Of a stretch of DNA of 64,000 nt, positions 51,208 through 62,034 are shown in pieces (within the stretch, counting starts at the first letter, position 1; each line of letters starts with the position of its first letter). This stretch comes from Paracidovorax wautersii (GTDB lineage: Bacteria > Pseudomonadota > Gammaproteobacteria > Burkholderiales > Burkholderiaceae_C): assembly GCA_009912175.1 (NCBI GenBank), contig WNDQ01000006.1, positions 1-64,000 on the forward strand. Reading direction: 5' to 3'. The translations under genes were made by a program, and so were the position numbers. Under the pieces are notes generated by a model. That model had not been told where the DNA came from. It saw only the letters and a program-made list of their open reading frames with translations, and ran no database searches.

Positions 51208-52217
51208 TCGGCGCCTCCCGGGTTGACGGCGGCGGCATCCAGCCGCGGATGGTCGAGCGCCGCCGTCTTGAGCAGCTCGACGCACAGCGTTTCGTAGTCG
51301 ATGCCGACCGCGCGCGCGGACATCGGCACCAGCGAATGGCTGGTCATGCCGGGCGAGGTGTTGATCTCCAGCAGAGAGGGCTCGCGCGTGGTGGCGTCGA
51401 TCATCACGTCGACGCGGCCCCAGCCGCGGCAGCCCAGCGTGCGGTAGGCCTTGAGCACCAGTTCCTGGATGCGCGCCTCTTCCTGCGCCGGCAGGCCGCT
51501 GGGGACCAGGTACTGCGTGTCGTCGGTGAAGTACTTGTGCTCGTAGTCGTAATTGCCCTCGGGCGCCACGATGCGGATGATGGGCAGCGCGCGGGCGTTC
51601 TCGCCCGTGCCCAGGATGGGGCAGGTCACCTCGTCGCCGGCGATGAACTGCTCGCACAGGACGTCGGCGTCGAGCACCGCGGCGGCATCGACCGCCTGCG
51701 CCACTTCCGAGTAGCCCTGCACCTTGCTCACGCCGATGGACGAGCCCTCGCGCGCCGGCTTGACGATGACCGGCAGGCCGAGTTCGTCGGGCAGGCTCAT
51801 CAGGCGCGCGCGGTCGTACTCGCCCCGGCGCAGCAGCGCGTAGCGCGGCGTCGGGATGCCTTCGTGCAGCCACACGCGCTTGGTCATGATCTTGTCGATG
51901 GCGATTGCCGAAGCCATCACGCCCGAGCCGGTGTAGGGAATGCCCAGCAACTCCAGCGCACCCTGCACCGTGCCGTCTTCGCCGAAGCGGCCGTGCAGCG
52001 CGATGAAGCAGCGCGCAAAACCTTCCCGCTTGAGCTCGGCCAGGTCGCGCTCCGCCGGGTCGAAGGCATGCGCGTCCACGCCCTGGGCACGCAGCGCCGC
52101 CAGCACGCCGGCACCCGACATCAGCGAGACCTCGCGCTCGGCCGAGGCGCCGCCCATGAGCACGGCCACCTTGCCGAAGTCCGGGGATTCTTTCCGGGAG
52201 GGGATCACCGCGTTCAT
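51204..52217 (-). CDS. ddl: D-alanine--D-alanine ligase
   Basis: Ddl makes D-Ala-D-Ala for the peptidoglycan stem. The 337-residue ATP-grasp enzyme has '[17 protein letters not shown]' and the '[12 protein letters not shown]' loop. ATP/substrate elements '[17 protein letters not shown]' and '[31 protein letters not shown]' carry the metal-binding Glu/Asn. It is the DdlB type by location between murC and ftsQ. The ATG overlaps the murC stop and its stop overlaps the ftsQ GTG, both by 4 nt. Confidence 0.95.
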   Translation of the reverse strand: MNAVIPSRKESPDFGKVAVLMGGASAEREVSLMSGAGVLAALRAQGVDAHAFDPAERDLAELKREGFARCFIALHGRFGEDGTVQGALELLGIPYTGSGVMASAIAIDKIMTKRVWLHEGIPTPRYALLRRGEYDRARLMSLPDELGLPVIVKPAREGSSIGVSKVQGYSEVAQAVDAAAVLDADVLCEQFIAGDEVTCPILGTGENARALPIIRIVAPEGNYDYEHKYFTDDTQYLVPSGLPAQEEARIQELVLKAYRTLGCRGWGRVDVMIDATTREPSLLEINTSPGMTSHSLVPMSARAVGIDYETLCVELLKTAALDHPRLDAAAVNPGGAE

Positions 52218-53659
52218 GCCGTTTTCTCCTTGGCGGGCAAGGACGGGGGCGCATCCACGCCGCCGAACTGCTCGGCCACCTTGGCCGCGACCGCGCCGAT
52301 CGAGCCGGCGCCCATGCACAGCACCACATCGCCGTCGCGTGCGTTGTCCACAATGGCGCGCGGCATCTCGGCGATCTGGTCGACGAAGACCGGCTCGACC
52401 TTGCCGGCCACACGCAGGGCGCGCGAGAGCGAGCGCCCGTCGGCCGCCACGATGGGCGCTTCGCCGGCGGCGTAGACCTCGGCCAGCAGCACGGCGTCGG
52501 CGCCCTGGCCGATGACCTTGACGAAATCCTCGAAGCAGTCGCGGGTGCGCGTGTAGCGGTGCGGCTGGAAGGCCAGCACCAGGCGGCGGCCCGGGAACGC
52601 GCCGCGCGCGGCCGCCAGCGTGGCCGCCATCTCGACCGGGTGGTGGCCGTAGTCGTCGATCAGCGTGAAGCTGCCGCCCGCGGCCAGCGGCACGTCGCCA
52701 TGACGCTGGAAACGCCGGCCCACGCCCTTGAACGTGGCCAGCGCGCGCAGCAGGGCTTCGTCGGGCACGTCCAGTTCGGTGGCCACGGCAATCGCCGCCA
52801 GCGCGTTGAGCACGTTGTGGCGGCCCGCCAGGTTGAGCACGATCGGCAGGTCGGGCAGCGTCACGCCGTTGCGGCGCTGCACGGTGAAATGCATCTGCGC
52901 GCCCACCGCGCGCACGTCGATGGCACGCACCTGGGCCGACTCCTCGAAGCCGTAGGAGGTGATCGGCCGCGAGACCTGCGGCACGATCTCGCGCACCGCC
53001 GGGTCGTCGGTGCACAGCACGGCCGCGCCGTAGAAAGGCAGGCGCTGCAGGAAGTCGACGAAAGCGCCCTTGAGGCGGCCGAAGTCGTGCCCGTAGGTGT
53101 CCATGTGGTCGGCGTCGATGTTGGTGACGACCGCCATCACGGGCAGCAGGTTCAGGAAGGACGCGTCGGACTCGTCGGCCTCGGCCACCAGGTACTCGCC
53201 CGAACCGAGCTTGGCATTGGCGCCGGCGCTGTTGAGCCGCCCGCCGATCACGAAGGTCGGGTCCAGCCCGCCCGCGTGCAGCACGCTGGCGACCAGGCTG
53301 GTGGTGGTGGTCTTGCCGTGCGTGCCGGCAATGGCGATGCCGCGGCGCAGCCGCATCAGCTCGGCCAGCATGACGGCGCGCGGCACCACCGGGATGAGCT
53401 TGGCGCGCGCGGCGGCGACCTCGGGGTTGTCGTCGCCCACGGCGCTGGAGATGACCACGGCGTCGGCGCCCTGCAGGTTGCTGGCGGCGTGGCCGATGTG
53501 GGTCTGGATGCCCAGGCCGGCCAGCCGGCGCAGCGTGGCGCCGTCGGCCAGGTCCGAGCCGCTGATGGTGTAGCCCAGGTTGTGCAGCACCTCGGCGATG
53601 CCGGACATGCCGACCCCCCCGATGCCCACGAAATGAATGTGTTTGATCGCGTGCTTCAT
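52214..53659 (-). CDS. murC: UDP-N-acetylmuramate--L-alanine ligase MurC
   Basis: MurC adds L-Ala to UDP-MurNAc, the first stem-peptide step. The 481-residue protein opens with '[20 protein letters not shown]'. The ATP loop '[18 protein letters not shown]' and central '[12 protein letters not shown]' are present, as are '[17 protein letters not shown]' and the C-terminal '[18 protein letters not shown]'. ATG 53659 overlaps the murG stop; an upstream ATG adds 7 residues inside murG and was not used. Confidence 0.96.
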   Translation of the reverse strand: MKHAIKHIHFVGIGGVGMSGIAEVLHNLGYTISGSDLADGATLRRLAGLGIQTHIGHAASNLQGADAVVISSAVGDDNPEVAAARAKLIPVVPRAVMLAELMRLRRGIAIAGTHGKTTTTSLVASVLHAGGLDPTFVIGGRLNSAGANAKLGSGEYLVAEADESDASFLNLLPVMAVVTNIDADHMDTYGHDFGRLKGAFVDFLQRLPFYGAAVLCTDDPAVREIVPQVSRPITSYGFEESAQVRAIDVRAVGAQMHFTVQRRNGVTLPDLPIVLNLAGRHNVLNALAAIAVATELDVPDEALLRALATFKGVGRRFQRHGDVPLAAGGSFTLIDDYGHHPVEMAATLAAARGAFPGRRLVLAFQPHRYTRTRDCFEDFVKVIGQGADAVLLAEVYAAGEAPIVAADGRSLSRALRVAGKVEPVFVDQIAEMPRAIVDNARDGDVVLCMGAGSIGAVAAKVAEQFGGVDAPPSLPAKEKTA

Positions 53660-54756
53660 GGCCGGGCCAGCTCCTCGCACGCCTGGACCACGATGTCCAC
53701 GGCTTCTGTCTTTTGCATGTCCTTGGCCTTCTGCCCCATCTGCATGAGGGTCGGGCGCTCCATTGTCGAAATCATGTCGGCCAGCCGCTGCGCCGTGAGC
53801 TCGCGCTGCGGCACCAGCCAGCCGGCGCCGGCGTTCACCAGAAACTGCGCGTTGACCGTCTGGTGGTCGTCCACCGCCGACGGGAAGGGCACGAACACCG
53901 CGGGCGTGCCCACGGCGGCCAGTTCGGTCACCGTGCTCGCACCCGACCGCGCCACCAGCACGTCGGCCTCGGCGAAGGCGGCGGCGGTGTCGTCGATGAA
54001 GGGGGTGAGCGTGGCCTCGACACCGGCGGCCGCGTAGTTGGCGCGCAGCGCGTCGATCTGGGCCGCGCCGCTCTGGTGCGTGACCTGCGGGCGGCGCTCG
54101 GGCGGCAGCAGTGCCAGCGCCTGCGGCACCACTTCGTTGAGTGCACGGGCGCCCAGGCTGCCCCCGACCACCAGCAGCTGGAGTGGACCGCTGCGGCCCG
54201 CATAACGCTCGGCGGGCGCGGGCTGGCGCAGGAAAGGCGCGCGCAGCGGATTGCCGATCCAGTCGGCCTTGGGCAAGGCCTTGGGAAAGGCGGTGTAGAT
54301 GCGGTCGGCCAGCTTGGCCAGCACCTTGTTGGCCAGGCCCGCGACCGAATTCTGCTCGTGCAGGATCAGGGGCTTGCCCAGCAGCACGCTCATCATGCCG
54401 CCCGGAAAGGTGACATAGCCGCCAAAGCCGAGCACCACGTGCGGCCGCACGCGGCGCACCACGCCGATGCTCTGGGCAAACGCCTTGAGCAGGCGCAGCG
54501 GCAGCAACAGCAAGGTCAGCAGACCCTTGCCACGCACGCCGCCGAAGTCGATGGCCTCGAAGGCGAAACCCTGCGGCGGCACCAGCCGGCTTTCCATGCT
54601 CGGCTTGTCGGCCGTGCCCACCGCGCCCAGCCAGTGCACACGCCAGCCCCGATCGCTCAGGGCGCGCGCCACGGCCATGGCCGGGAAGATGTGGCCACCG
54701 GTGCCGCCGGCCATCACCAGCGCCACGCGCTGGCCGGAGGTGTCGTGCGCGCTCAT
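53656..54756 (-). CDS. murG: UDP-N-acetylglucosamine--N-acetylmuramyl-(pentapeptide) pyrophosphoryl-undecaprenol GlcNAc transferase MurG
   Basis: MurG converts lipid I to lipid II on the cytoplasmic membrane face. The 366-residue GT-B enzyme has G-loops '[17 protein letters not shown]' (N-terminal) and '[13 protein letters not shown]'. The donor-site '[17 protein letters not shown]' and the UDP-GlcNAc motif '[32 protein letters not shown]' follow. The start overlaps the ftsW stop (ATGA). Confidence 0.96.
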   Translation of the reverse strand: MSAHDTSGQRVALVMAGGTGGHIFPAMAVARALSDRGWRVHWLGAVGTADKPSMESRLVPPQGFAFEAIDFGGVRGKGLLTLLLLPLRLLKAFAQSIGVVRRVRPHVVLGFGGYVTFPGGMMSVLLGKPLILHEQNSVAGLANKVLAKLADRIYTAFPKALPKADWIGNPLRAPFLRQPAPAERYAGRSGPLQLLVVGGSLGARALNEVVPQALALLPPERRPQVTHQSGAAQIDALRANYAAAGVEATLTPFIDDTAAAFAEADVLVARSGASTVTELAAVGTPAVFVPFPSAVDDHQTVNAQFLVNAGAGWLVPQRELTAQRLADMISTMERPTLMQMGQKAKDMQKTEAVDIVVQACEELARP

Positions 54757-56066
54757 GGCGTGCGCCCTCCCCGGCCCTGCATCATCAGCGCGCGGTTCTC
54801 GTAGTCCACACGCAGCACGATGGCCAGCGCCACCAGGTTCATCAGAATGGCCGAGCCGCCGTAGCTCATCAGCGGCAGCGTCAGCCCCTTGGTCGGCAGC
54901 GCGCCCAGGTTCACGCCCATGTTGGTGAAGGCCTGAAAACCCATCCACACGCCGATGCCCTGGGCCACCAGGCCCGAGAACACACGGTCGAGCGCGATCG
55001 CCTGGCGGCCGATGCTCATGATGCGGCGCGTCAGCCACAGGAACAGGCCGATCAGCACACACACGCCGATCAGGCCGAACTCCTCGCCCAGCACCGCCAT
55101 CAGGAAGTCGGTGTGGGCCTCGGGCAGCCAGCTCAGCTTCTCGACGCTGTTGCCCAGGCCCTGGCCGAACCATTCGCCACGGCCGAAGGCGATGAGCGAA
55201 TGCGAAAGCTGGTAGCCCTTGCCCAGCACGTGTTTCTCGTCCCAGGGGTTGAGGTAGGCGAAGATGCGCTCGCGCCGCCACTCGCTGGCAAACACCATGA
55301 GCGCAAAAGCGGCCACGCACAGCAGCGCGATCAGGAAGAACATGCGCGCGTTGACGCCGCCCAGGAACAGGATGCCCATGGCGATCACCGCGATCACCAG
55401 GAAGGCGCCCATGTCGGGCTCGGCCAGCAGCAGCAGGCCGACCACCACCACGGCCACGGCCATCGGCGCGACCGCGTGGAAGAAGTTTTCCTTCACGTCC
55501 ATCTTGCGGACCATGTAGTTGGCCGCGTACATGACGATGGCCATCTTGGCCAGCTCCGAGGGCTGGAAGTTCATGACCTTGAACGAGATCCAGCGGCGCG
55601 CGCCGTTGACGTTGACGCCGATGCCGGGGATCAGCACCAGGATGAGCAGCAGCAGCGCGCCCACGAACAGCCAGGGCGCCCAGCGCTCCCAGGTCTGCAT
55701 CGGCACCTGGAACGTCAGCAGCCCGACCAGCAGGCCGATGGTGATGGAGGTCAGGTGGCGCGAGAAGAAATAGGTGTTGCTGTAGTTGGCGAACCGCGGG
55801 TTGTCGGGCAGCGCGATGGAGGCCGAATACACCATCACCAGGCCCCAGGCCAGGATGGCTGCGGCCACCCACAGCAGCGCCTGGTCAAAACCCAGCAGGC
55901 GCGCCGGCTGCGTGCTGGCGCGGGCATAGGCGTGGGAGTCGATGCGCACCGGCAGCGCTTCGGCGGCGGTGCGCGCGGCCCCCTGGCCACGGCGCAGCCA
56001 GCCCAGCAGGCCGCCTTTGGCACGGCTGCCGGCCGCGCCGTAGCCACGGGGCACGTGGGCGCTCAT
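54753..56066 (-). CDS. ftsW: Lipid II polymerase FtsW (SEDS family)
   Basis: FtsW is the division-specific SEDS glycosyltransferase working with FtsI. The 437-residue protein has an approximately 60-residue cytoplasmic N-terminus and then ten TM helices. The SEDS motifs include '[23 protein letters not shown]', '[11 protein letters not shown]' with the catalytic Asp, and '[18 protein letters not shown]'-like ([19 protein letters not shown]). It overlaps both neighbours by 4 nt. Confidence 0.96.
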   Translation of the reverse strand: MSAHVPRGYGAAGSRAKGGLLGWLRRGQGAARTAAEALPVRIDSHAYARASTQPARLLGFDQALLWVAAAILAWGLVMVYSASIALPDNPRFANYSNTYFFSRHLTSITIGLLVGLLTFQVPMQTWERWAPWLFVGALLLLILVLIPGIGVNVNGARRWISFKVMNFQPSELAKMAIVMYAANYMVRKMDVKENFFHAVAPMAVAVVVVGLLLLAEPDMGAFLVIAVIAMGILFLGGVNARMFFLIALLCVAAFALMVFASEWRRERIFAYLNPWDEKHVLGKGYQLSHSLIAFGRGEWFGQGLGNSVEKLSWLPEAHTDFLMAVLGEEFGLIGVCVLIGLFLWLTRRIMSIGRQAIALDRVFSGLVAQGIGVWMGFQAFTNMGVNLGALPTKGLTLPLMSYGGSAILMNLVALAIVLRVDYENRALMMQGRGGRTP

Positions 56067-57820
56067 AGGTGCTCCTCCGTGGCATGCGCGGACAGCGGCA
56101 GGCCATCGTCGGCCAGCGCCTGCACGGCCTCGACGAAGACCTGGGCGCGGTGGCCGTAGTTCTCGAACATGTCGAAGCTGGCGCAGGCCGGCGACATCAG
56201 CACCGCGTCCCCCGCGTGGGCCCGTGCGGCGGCCAACTGCACGGCCTCGGCCATGCTGGCCGCGTGCACCAGCGCCACGCCGGTGGCGGCCAGCGCGGCC
56301 TCGATCAGGGGGGCGTCGCGGCCGATCAGCACCGCCGCGCGCGCATACAGCGCCACCGGCTCGGCCAGCGGCGAAAAATCCTGGCCCTTGCCGACGCCGC
56401 CCAGGATGACCACCAGCCGGCGCTCGGCGCCCAGGCTCTTGAGGGCGGCCACGGTGGCGCCCACGTTGGTGCCCTTGCTGTCGTCGAAGAACTCGACCTC
56501 GTCGACCACCGCGACCGGCTCGACACGATGCGGCTCGCCTTGATACTCGCGCAGGCCGTAGAGCATGGGCGCGAGCGGGCAGTCGGCCGCCATGGCCAGC
56601 GCCAGCGCGGCCAGCGCGTTGACCGCGTTGTGGCGGCCGCGGATGCGCAGCGCGTCAGCCGGCATCAGGCGCTGGATGAACAATTCTTCCTCGGCCTCGC
56701 CGCGGCGCTTCTTGCGCGTTTCGTCGGCCTCCTGCGCACGCACCAACCAGGCCATGCCATTGAGCACCTCGATGCCGAAGTCGCCCGGGCGGCGCGGCAT
56801 GTCGGCGCCAAAAGTCACATGGGCGCGGACCTGGGGTTTCTGCAGCTTGACCTTGACCGGCTCGGGCAGCATGGCCATGACACGCGCGTCCTCGCGGTTG
56901 AGCACCATGAGTGCACGCTGGCCGAAGATGCGCGACTTGGCCTGGGCGTAGGCGTCCAAGGAGCCGTGCCAGTCCAGGTGGTCCTGGCTCAGGTTGAGCA
57001 CGGTGGCCGCCGTCGGCTCGAAGTTGTCGACGCCGTCGAGCTGGAAGCTCGACAGCTCCAGCACCCAGACCTGCGGCATGGCCGTCAGCTCGGGCACGGC
57101 GGGCGGCGGCGCGGCGATCTCGACGGCCGGGCCTTCGTCGTCGCCGGAGGCATCGTCCTGGGCCACTTCGGCGTTGAGCCGGGCCGAATCCTCCAGTGCA
57201 CGGTCGATTTCGGCCAGCGTGTCCTTGGCGGACTCGGCGGTGGCTTCGTCGGCAGCGGCCTGTTCGGCGTCCAGCCGCGCCTGCTCGTCCGCCGCGGCCT
57301 GGGCATCCAGCGCCTGCGTGAGGGTGTCGAGCAAGGTCGGGCCGATGTTGCCGGCCACGGCCACACGCCGGCCGGCACGCGCCACGAGCTGGCCCAGCAG
57401 CGAAGTCACCGTCGTCTTGCCATTGGTGCCGGTGATGGCCAGCACCCGTGGTTCATAGCGGCGTGCGTCGCGCAGCTCGGCCAGGGCCTGGGCGAACAGC
57501 GTCAGCTCGCCGCCGGTCCACAGGCCGATGGCGCGCGCGGCGTCCAGCACCGGCGCAACCTCGGCCGGCAGCAGGCCGGGGCTGCGGAAGACCGCGCGCA
57601 CCGACGTGCCGTCGATCAGCGCGGCCGTGAACGGGCCCGCCACAAACGTGGCGTCGGGCACGGCCGTGCGCAGGGCCACCAGTTGGGGCGGCGCCTCGCG
57701 CGTGTCGGCCACCGTGACCCGGGCGCCGCAGCGCGCGCACCAGCGCGCCATGGCCAGACCCGAGGCCCCCAGGCCCAGGATGAGGACGTGGACGTCTTGC
57801 AAGGTGGTGGGGTTGCTCAT
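56063..57820 (-). CDS. murD: UDP-N-acetylmuramoyl-L-alanine--D-glutamate ligase MurD with acidic insertion
   Basis: MurD adds D-Glu to UDP-MurNAc-L-Ala. The 585-residue protein is far longer than E. coli MurD (about 438). Core motifs are intact: '[21 protein letters not shown]', ATP loop '[16 protein letters not shown]' (129-144), '[13 protein letters not shown]' and '[15 protein letters not shown]' (251-265), and '[14 protein letters not shown]'. Residues about 167-249 are an extra Ala/Asp/Glu-rich, probably coiled-coil segment between '[10 protein letters not shown]' and 'WVLELSSFQ'. A smaller charged insertion ('[16 protein letters not shown]') lies further on. Function should be unaffected but the insert is unusual. 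Confidence 0.95.
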   Translation of the reverse strand: MSNPTTLQDVHVLILGLGASGLAMARWCARCGARVTVADTREAPPQLVALRTAVPDATFVAGPFTAALIDGTSVRAVFRSPGLLPAEVAPVLDAARAIGLWTGGELTLFAQALAELRDARRYEPRVLAITGTNGKTTVTSLLGQLVARAGRRVAVAGNIGPTLLDTLTQALDAQAAADEQARLDAEQAAADEATAESAKDTLAEIDRALEDSARLNAEVAQDDASGDDEGPAVEIAAPPPAVPELTAMPQVWVLELSSFQLDGVDNFEPTAATVLNLSQDHLDWHGSLDAYAQAKSRIFGQRALMVLNREDARVMAMLPEPVKVKLQKPQVRAHVTFGADMPRRPGDFGIEVLNGMAWLVRAQEADETRKKRRGEAEEELFIQRLMPADALRIRGRHNAVNALAALALAMAADCPLAPMLYGLREYQGEPHRVEPVAVVDEVEFFDDSKGTNVGATVAALKSLGAERRLVVILGGVGKGQDFSPLAEPVALYARAAVLIGRDAPLIEAALAATGVALVHAASMAEAVQLAAARAHAGDAVLMSPACASFDMFENYGHRAQVFVEAVQALADDGLPLSAHATEEHL

Positions 57821-57827
57821 GCCGTCC

Positions 57828-59006
57828 TCACCTCAGCTTCAGTGTGGACAGGGCCAGCAGGCACAGCAGCATGGTGATGATCCAGAAACGGACCACCACC
57901 TGCGTCTCGTTCCACCCCTTCTTCTCGAAGTGGTGGTGCAGCGGCGCCATCTTGAACAGGCGGCGGCCCTGGCCGTAGCGGCGCTTGGTGTACTTGAACC
58001 AGCCGACCTGCAGCATCACCGACAGCGCTTCGACCACAAAGATGCCGCCCATGATGGCCAGCACGACTTCCTGGCGCACGATGATGGCCACCGTGCCCAG
58101 CGCCGCGCCCAGCGCCAGCGCGCCCACGTCGCCCATGAAGACCTGGGCGGGGTGCGTGTTGTACCAGAGGAAAGCCAGCCCCGCTCCGGCCAGCGCCGCG
58201 CAGAACACCAGCAGCTCGCCCGAGCCGGGAATGAAGGGGAACAGCAGGTAGCGCGCGTAGACCGCGTTGCCGGTGACGTAGGCGAACACGCCCAGCGTCG
58301 AGCCCACCAGCACCACCGGCATGATGGCCAGGCCGTCGAGCCCGTCGGTCAGGTTGACCGCGTTGCTCGACCCGACGATCACCAGGTAGGTCAGCAGGAT
58401 GAAGCCGGTCACGCCCAGCGGGTAGCTCACTTCCTTGAAGAAGGGCACGAGCAGGTCGGCGTGCGGCGGCAAATCGACCGTGAAGCCCGACATCACCCAG
58501 GCCTTGAACAGCTCCCACACGCGGGCATTGGAGCTTTCCGAGATGGCAAAGGCCAGGGCAAACGCCGCGGCCAGGCCGATCACCGATTGCCACAGGTACT
58601 TCTCGCGCGAGCGCATGCCCTCGGGGTCTTTCTTGACCACCTTGCGCCAGTCGTCGACCCAGCCGATGGCGCCAAAACCAAAGGTCACCAGCAACACGAT
58701 CCAGACAAAACGGTTGGTCCAGTCGAACCACAGCAGCGTGGAGATGGCGATGGACAGCAGGATCAGCACGCCGCCCATGGTGGGCGTGCCGCTCTTGGCC
58801 AGGTGTGATTCCACGCCGTAGGCACGGATGGGCTGGCCGATCTTGAGCCGCGCCAGCGCGCGGATGACGACGGGCCCGGCGGCCAGGCCGATCAGCAGTG
58901 CCGTCATGGCGGCCATCACCGCACGCAAGGTGAGGTACTGGAAGACGCGCAGAAAGCTCCAGTCGGGACCGAGCGTCGACAGCCAGTTGAACAGGTGCAG
59001 CAGCAT
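57828..59006 (-). CDS. mraY: Phospho-N-acetylmuramoyl-pentapeptide transferase MraY
   Basis: MraY transfers phospho-MurNAc-pentapeptide to undecaprenyl phosphate, forming lipid I. The 392-residue polytopic protein has '[12 protein letters not shown]', catalytic-Asp motif 'GWVDDWRKV', '[13 protein letters not shown]', '[13 protein letters not shown]' and the HHH motif '[15 protein letters not shown]'. It follows murF by 2 nt and precedes murD by 7 nt. Confidence 0.97.
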   Translation of the reverse strand: MLLHLFNWLSTLGPDWSFLRVFQYLTLRAVMAAMTALLIGLAAGPVVIRALARLKIGQPIRAYGVESHLAKSGTPTMGGVLILLSIAISTLLWFDWTNRFVWIVLLVTFGFGAIGWVDDWRKVVKKDPEGMRSREKYLWQSVIGLAAAFALAFAISESSNARVWELFKAWVMSGFTVDLPPHADLLVPFFKEVSYPLGVTGFILLTYLVIVGSSNAVNLTDGLDGLAIMPVVLVGSTLGVFAYVTGNAVYARYLLFPFIPGSGELLVFCAALAGAGLAFLWYNTHPAQVFMGDVGALALGAALGTVAIIVRQEVVLAIMGGIFVVEALSVMLQVGWFKYTKRRYGQGRRLFKMAPLHHHFEKKGWNETQVVVRFWIITMLLCLLALSTLKLR

Positions 59007-59008
59007 GG

Positions 59009-60517
59009 TTAGTTTTTCTTTCCTTGTTGTTCTTGTGGGGACGGGATCTGTGCTGCGGAAACTTCAGCGGGAACGTCAGACGAAATGCGGGCGGACACGA
59101 GGGCGGAGGCCGCCGGCTGTGCGTCCAGCACAGCCTGCACCAGACGCTCCATGCCCATGAAACGCGAGCCCTTGACCAGCACCGCGGCCAGGCCGGGCAG
59201 CGCCGCGAGCAGCGCGGATTGAAGCGCTTCGATGGAATCGGCGTGCCAAGGTTGCACCCCGCCGCCGGTTTTTTGGGCCGCTGCGCTGGCGTGGCGGCTG
59301 GCTTCGCCCAGCGTCCACAGGTGTTCGATACCGCGCTCGGCCGCGTACTGGCCGACCTCGGCATGGAAAGCCGGGCCCTGGTCGCCGACCTCGCCCATGT
59401 CGCCCAGCGCCAGCAGGCGCGGCGCCGGCAGTTCGGCCAGCACGTCGATGGCCGCGCGCACCGAGTCGGGGTTGGCGTTGTAGCTGTCGTCGATCACGAT
59501 CACCGAGCGACCGCCCCAGTCGAGCACGCGCGCATGCGAGCGGCCCTTGACCGGGCGGAAGGCGCCAATGCCCGCGGCAATCACCGCATCGGGCACGCCC
59601 GCGGCCTGCGCGCACGCGGCCACGGCCAACGCGTTGCGCACGTTGTGGCGGCCGGCCAGGTGCAGATCGAAGGCCAGCACGGCGCCACCGGCCAGCGTGG
59701 CACGGACCTGCCAGCGGTCGCCCGCCCAGCTGGCCTCGCCGCGCACATCGGCGTCGACCGAGAAACCGAAGGTGGCCAGGCCGTGGCCTGCGGCCAGCTC
59801 GCGCCACAGCGGCACAAAACCTTCGTCGGCCGGAAACACCGCGGTGCCGCCCGCGCGCAGCGCCGTGAAGACACTGCCGTTCTCACGCGCCACGGCCTCG
59901 ACGGTCGCCATGAATTCCTGGTGCTCGCGCTGCGCGTTGTTGACCAGCGCGACCGTGGGCGCGGCCAGCGGCGCCAGCCAGGCGATCTCGCCCGGGTGGT
60001 TCATGCCCAGCTCGACCACGGCCGCACGGTGGTGCGTGCGCAGGCGCAGCAGCGTCAGCGGCAGACCGATGTCGTTGTTGAAATTGCCCTGGGTGGCCAG
60101 CGTGTCGTCGCCGTGCCAGGCCCGCAACACCGACGCCAGCATCTGCGTGACGGTGGTCTTGCCATTGCTGCCGGTCACCGCGATCAGCGGGATGTCGAAC
60201 TGCGCACGCCAGGCCGCAGCGATGAAACCCAGTGCACGCCGGGCGTCGGCCACTTCGAGCCCGGGCAGGCCACTGGCCTGGACACCACGCTCGGCCACCA
60301 CGGCCACGGCGCCGCTGGCGGCAGCCTGGCCCAGAAAGTCGTGCGCGTCGAACTTGTCGCCACGCAGCGCCACGAACAGGTCGCCCGCGGCCAGCGAGCG
60401 CGTGTCGGTGTGCACACGCTGCACCGTGGTGTTGCCGTCGCCGACCAGGCGCGCGGGCTCGCCGGCGGCCTGTAGCCAGGACTGGATACGCGCCAGCGTG
60501 AGGTTCAAGCCGCTCAT
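59009..60517 (-). CDS. murF: UDP-N-acetylmuramoyl-tripeptide--D-alanyl-D-alanine ligase MurF
   Basis: MurF adds D-Ala-D-Ala to the stem tripeptide. The 502-residue protein has '[31 protein letters not shown]', the ATP loop '[16 protein letters not shown]', '[13 protein letters not shown]', '[16 protein letters not shown]' and '[16 protein letters not shown]'. Compared with E. coli MurF it carries a longer C-terminal tail of about 40 residues rich in Ser/Ala/Gln. Its ATG overlaps the murE stop. Confidence 0.96.
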   Translation of the reverse strand: MSGLNLTLARIQSWLQAAGEPARLVGDGNTTVQRVHTDTRSLAAGDLFVALRGDKFDAHDFLGQAAASGAVAVVAERGVQASGLPGLEVADARRALGFIAAAWRAQFDIPLIAVTGSNGKTTVTQMLASVLRAWHGDDTLATQGNFNNDIGLPLTLLRLRTHHRAAVVELGMNHPGEIAWLAPLAAPTVALVNNAQREHQEFMATVEAVARENGSVFTALRAGGTAVFPADEGFVPLWRELAAGHGLATFGFSVDADVRGEASWAGDRWQVRATLAGGAVLAFDLHLAGRHNVRNALAVAACAQAAGVPDAVIAAGIGAFRPVKGRSHARVLDWGGRSVIVIDDSYNANPDSVRAAIDVLAELPAPRLLALGDMGEVGDQGPAFHAEVGQYAAERGIEHLWTLGEASRHASAAAQKTGGGVQPWHADSIEALQSALLAALPGLAAVLVKGSRFMGMERLVQAVLDAQPAASALVSARISSDVPAEVSAAQIPSPQEQQGKKN

Positions 60518-62034
60518 GCCGCCACCTCCACACGCCGCGCCAGCGCGGCGCGCGCGTGGTCGAGATCGGAGAACGGGTGCTTCACGCCCGCGATCTCCTG
60601 GTGCTGCTCGTGGCCCTTGCCGGCGATCAGCACCACGTCCATGGGCTGGGCCGTGGCCAGCACGGCGGCGATGGCCGCGGCGCGGTCGGGCTGCACCTGC
60701 ACGGCCGACGGATTCTTCACGCCCGCCAGCATCTGGTCGATGATGGCCATGGGCTGTTCGCTGCGCGGGTTGTCGCTGGTGATGGTCACCGCATCGGCCA
60801 GGCGCTCGGCGACCTCGGCCATCAGCGGACGCTTGATCGGGTCGCGGTCGCCGCCGCAGCCCAGCACGATGGACAACTGCCCGCCGCGCTGCTGTGCGAG
60901 CGGCCGCAGCGCCTGCAAGACCTTCTCGACCGCGTCCGGCGTGTGCGCAAAATCAACGACGGCCAGCGGCTGGCCTGCACCGCCCAGGCAGGCCATGCGG
61001 CCGGGCACGGGCGCCAGCAGCGCGCAGGCGGCAGCGGCCTGCGCCAGCGTCATGCCCTGCGCGCGGCAGCCGCCGATCACGGCCAGCAGGTTGGCGACGT
61101 TGTGCTCGCCGATCAGCCGCGTCTGCACACGGCAGCGCGCCTGCACCGCTCCGCTTTCGGTCACGTCGAAGGCCAGGCCACCGTCCTCGTAGGTGACGCC
61201 CGTGGCCCGCAGGCGCGCGGCGTCCTGCGCCACGCCGTAGGTCCAGACCGCCAGATCCTCGCGCCCGGCCAGTTGGGCGGCCAGCTCGCGGCCATGCGCG
61301 TCGTCGACGTTGAGCACGACGGCCTGCAGGCCCGGCCAGCCGAACAGCTCGGCCTTGGCGGCCCAGTAGGCGGCCATGCTGCCGTGGTAGTCCAGGTGGT
61401 CCTGCGAAAAATTCGTGTAGAGCGCGACCTTGATGCGCACGCCGTCCAGCCGGCGCTCGGCCAGGCCGATGGACGAGGCCTCGATGGCGCAGGCCGCGTA
61501 GCCGTCGTCGGCAAAACGGCGGAAGGCCGCGTGCAGCGTCACCGGGTCGGGCGTCGTCAGGCCCGTGTAGTCGACCTCGGGCGGCCGCCCCACGCCCAGC
61601 GTGCCGACAAAACCGCACAGTCCCTGGCCGTGCGCCGACAGCGCCTGGGCCAGCCACCACGCGGTGCTGGTCTTGCCGTTGGTGCCGGTCACCGCCAGCA
61701 CGTCGATGGCCTGGCTGGGCGATTCGTGCCACAGCGAGGCGATCACGCCCGTGGCCGGCTTGAGTCCTTCGTACAGGGCGATGCGCGGCACCGGGCCCGC
61801 GTCCGCCGGCCACTGGGCCAGCCAGTCCTCGCTGCCCTGGCGCTCGACCAGGCAGGCGGCTGCGCCCTGGGCCAGCGCGGCCGGCACGAAGCGGCGGCCG
61901 TCGGTGGCGGCACCCGGCCAGGCGATGAAGGCCGAGCCGGCGCCGGCCTGGCGGCTGTCGACCGTCAAGGCGCGCGCGCCCTGCTCGCGCAGCCACTGCA
62001 CGGCCTGAGCGGGGGTGTGCAGGATCACCGTCAC
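60514..62034 (-). CDS. murE: UDP-N-acetylmuramoyl-L-alanyl-D-glutamate--2,6-diaminopimelate ligase MurE
   Basis: MurE adds the third stem residue. The 506-residue protein has 'LTVDSRQAGAGSAFIAWPGAATDGRRF', ATP loop 'VTGTNGKTSTAWWL', 'EASSIGLAERRLDGV', and the specificity motif 'DNPRSEQP'. DNPR marks meso-diaminopimelate rather than lysine use. It begins with GTG 62034, which overlaps the ftsI stop as GTGA; a second GTG lies two codons downstream. Its stop overlaps murF. Confidence 0.95.
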   Translation of the reverse strand: MTVILHTPAQAVQWLREQGARALTVDSRQAGAGSAFIAWPGAATDGRRFVPAALAQGAAACLVERQGSEDWLAQWPADAGPVPRIALYEGLKPATGVIASLWHESPSQAIDVLAVTGTNGKTSTAWWLAQALSAHGQGLCGFVGTLGVGRPPEVDYTGLTTPDPVTLHAAFRRFADDGYAACAIEASSIGLAERRLDGVRIKVALYTNFSQDHLDYHGSMAAYWAAKAELFGWPGLQAVVLNVDDAHGRELAAQLAGREDLAVWTYGVAQDAARLRATGVTYEDGGLAFDVTESGAVQARCRVQTRLIGEHNVANLLAVIGGCRAQGMTLAQAAAACALLAPVPGRMACLGGAGQPLAVVDFAHTPDAVEKVLQALRPLAQQRGGQLSIVLGCGGDRDPIKRPLMAEVAERLADAVTITSDNPRSEQPMAIIDQMLAGVKNPSAVQVQPDRAAAIAAVLATAQPMDVVLIAGKGHEQHQEIAGVKHPFSDLDHARAALARRVEVAA

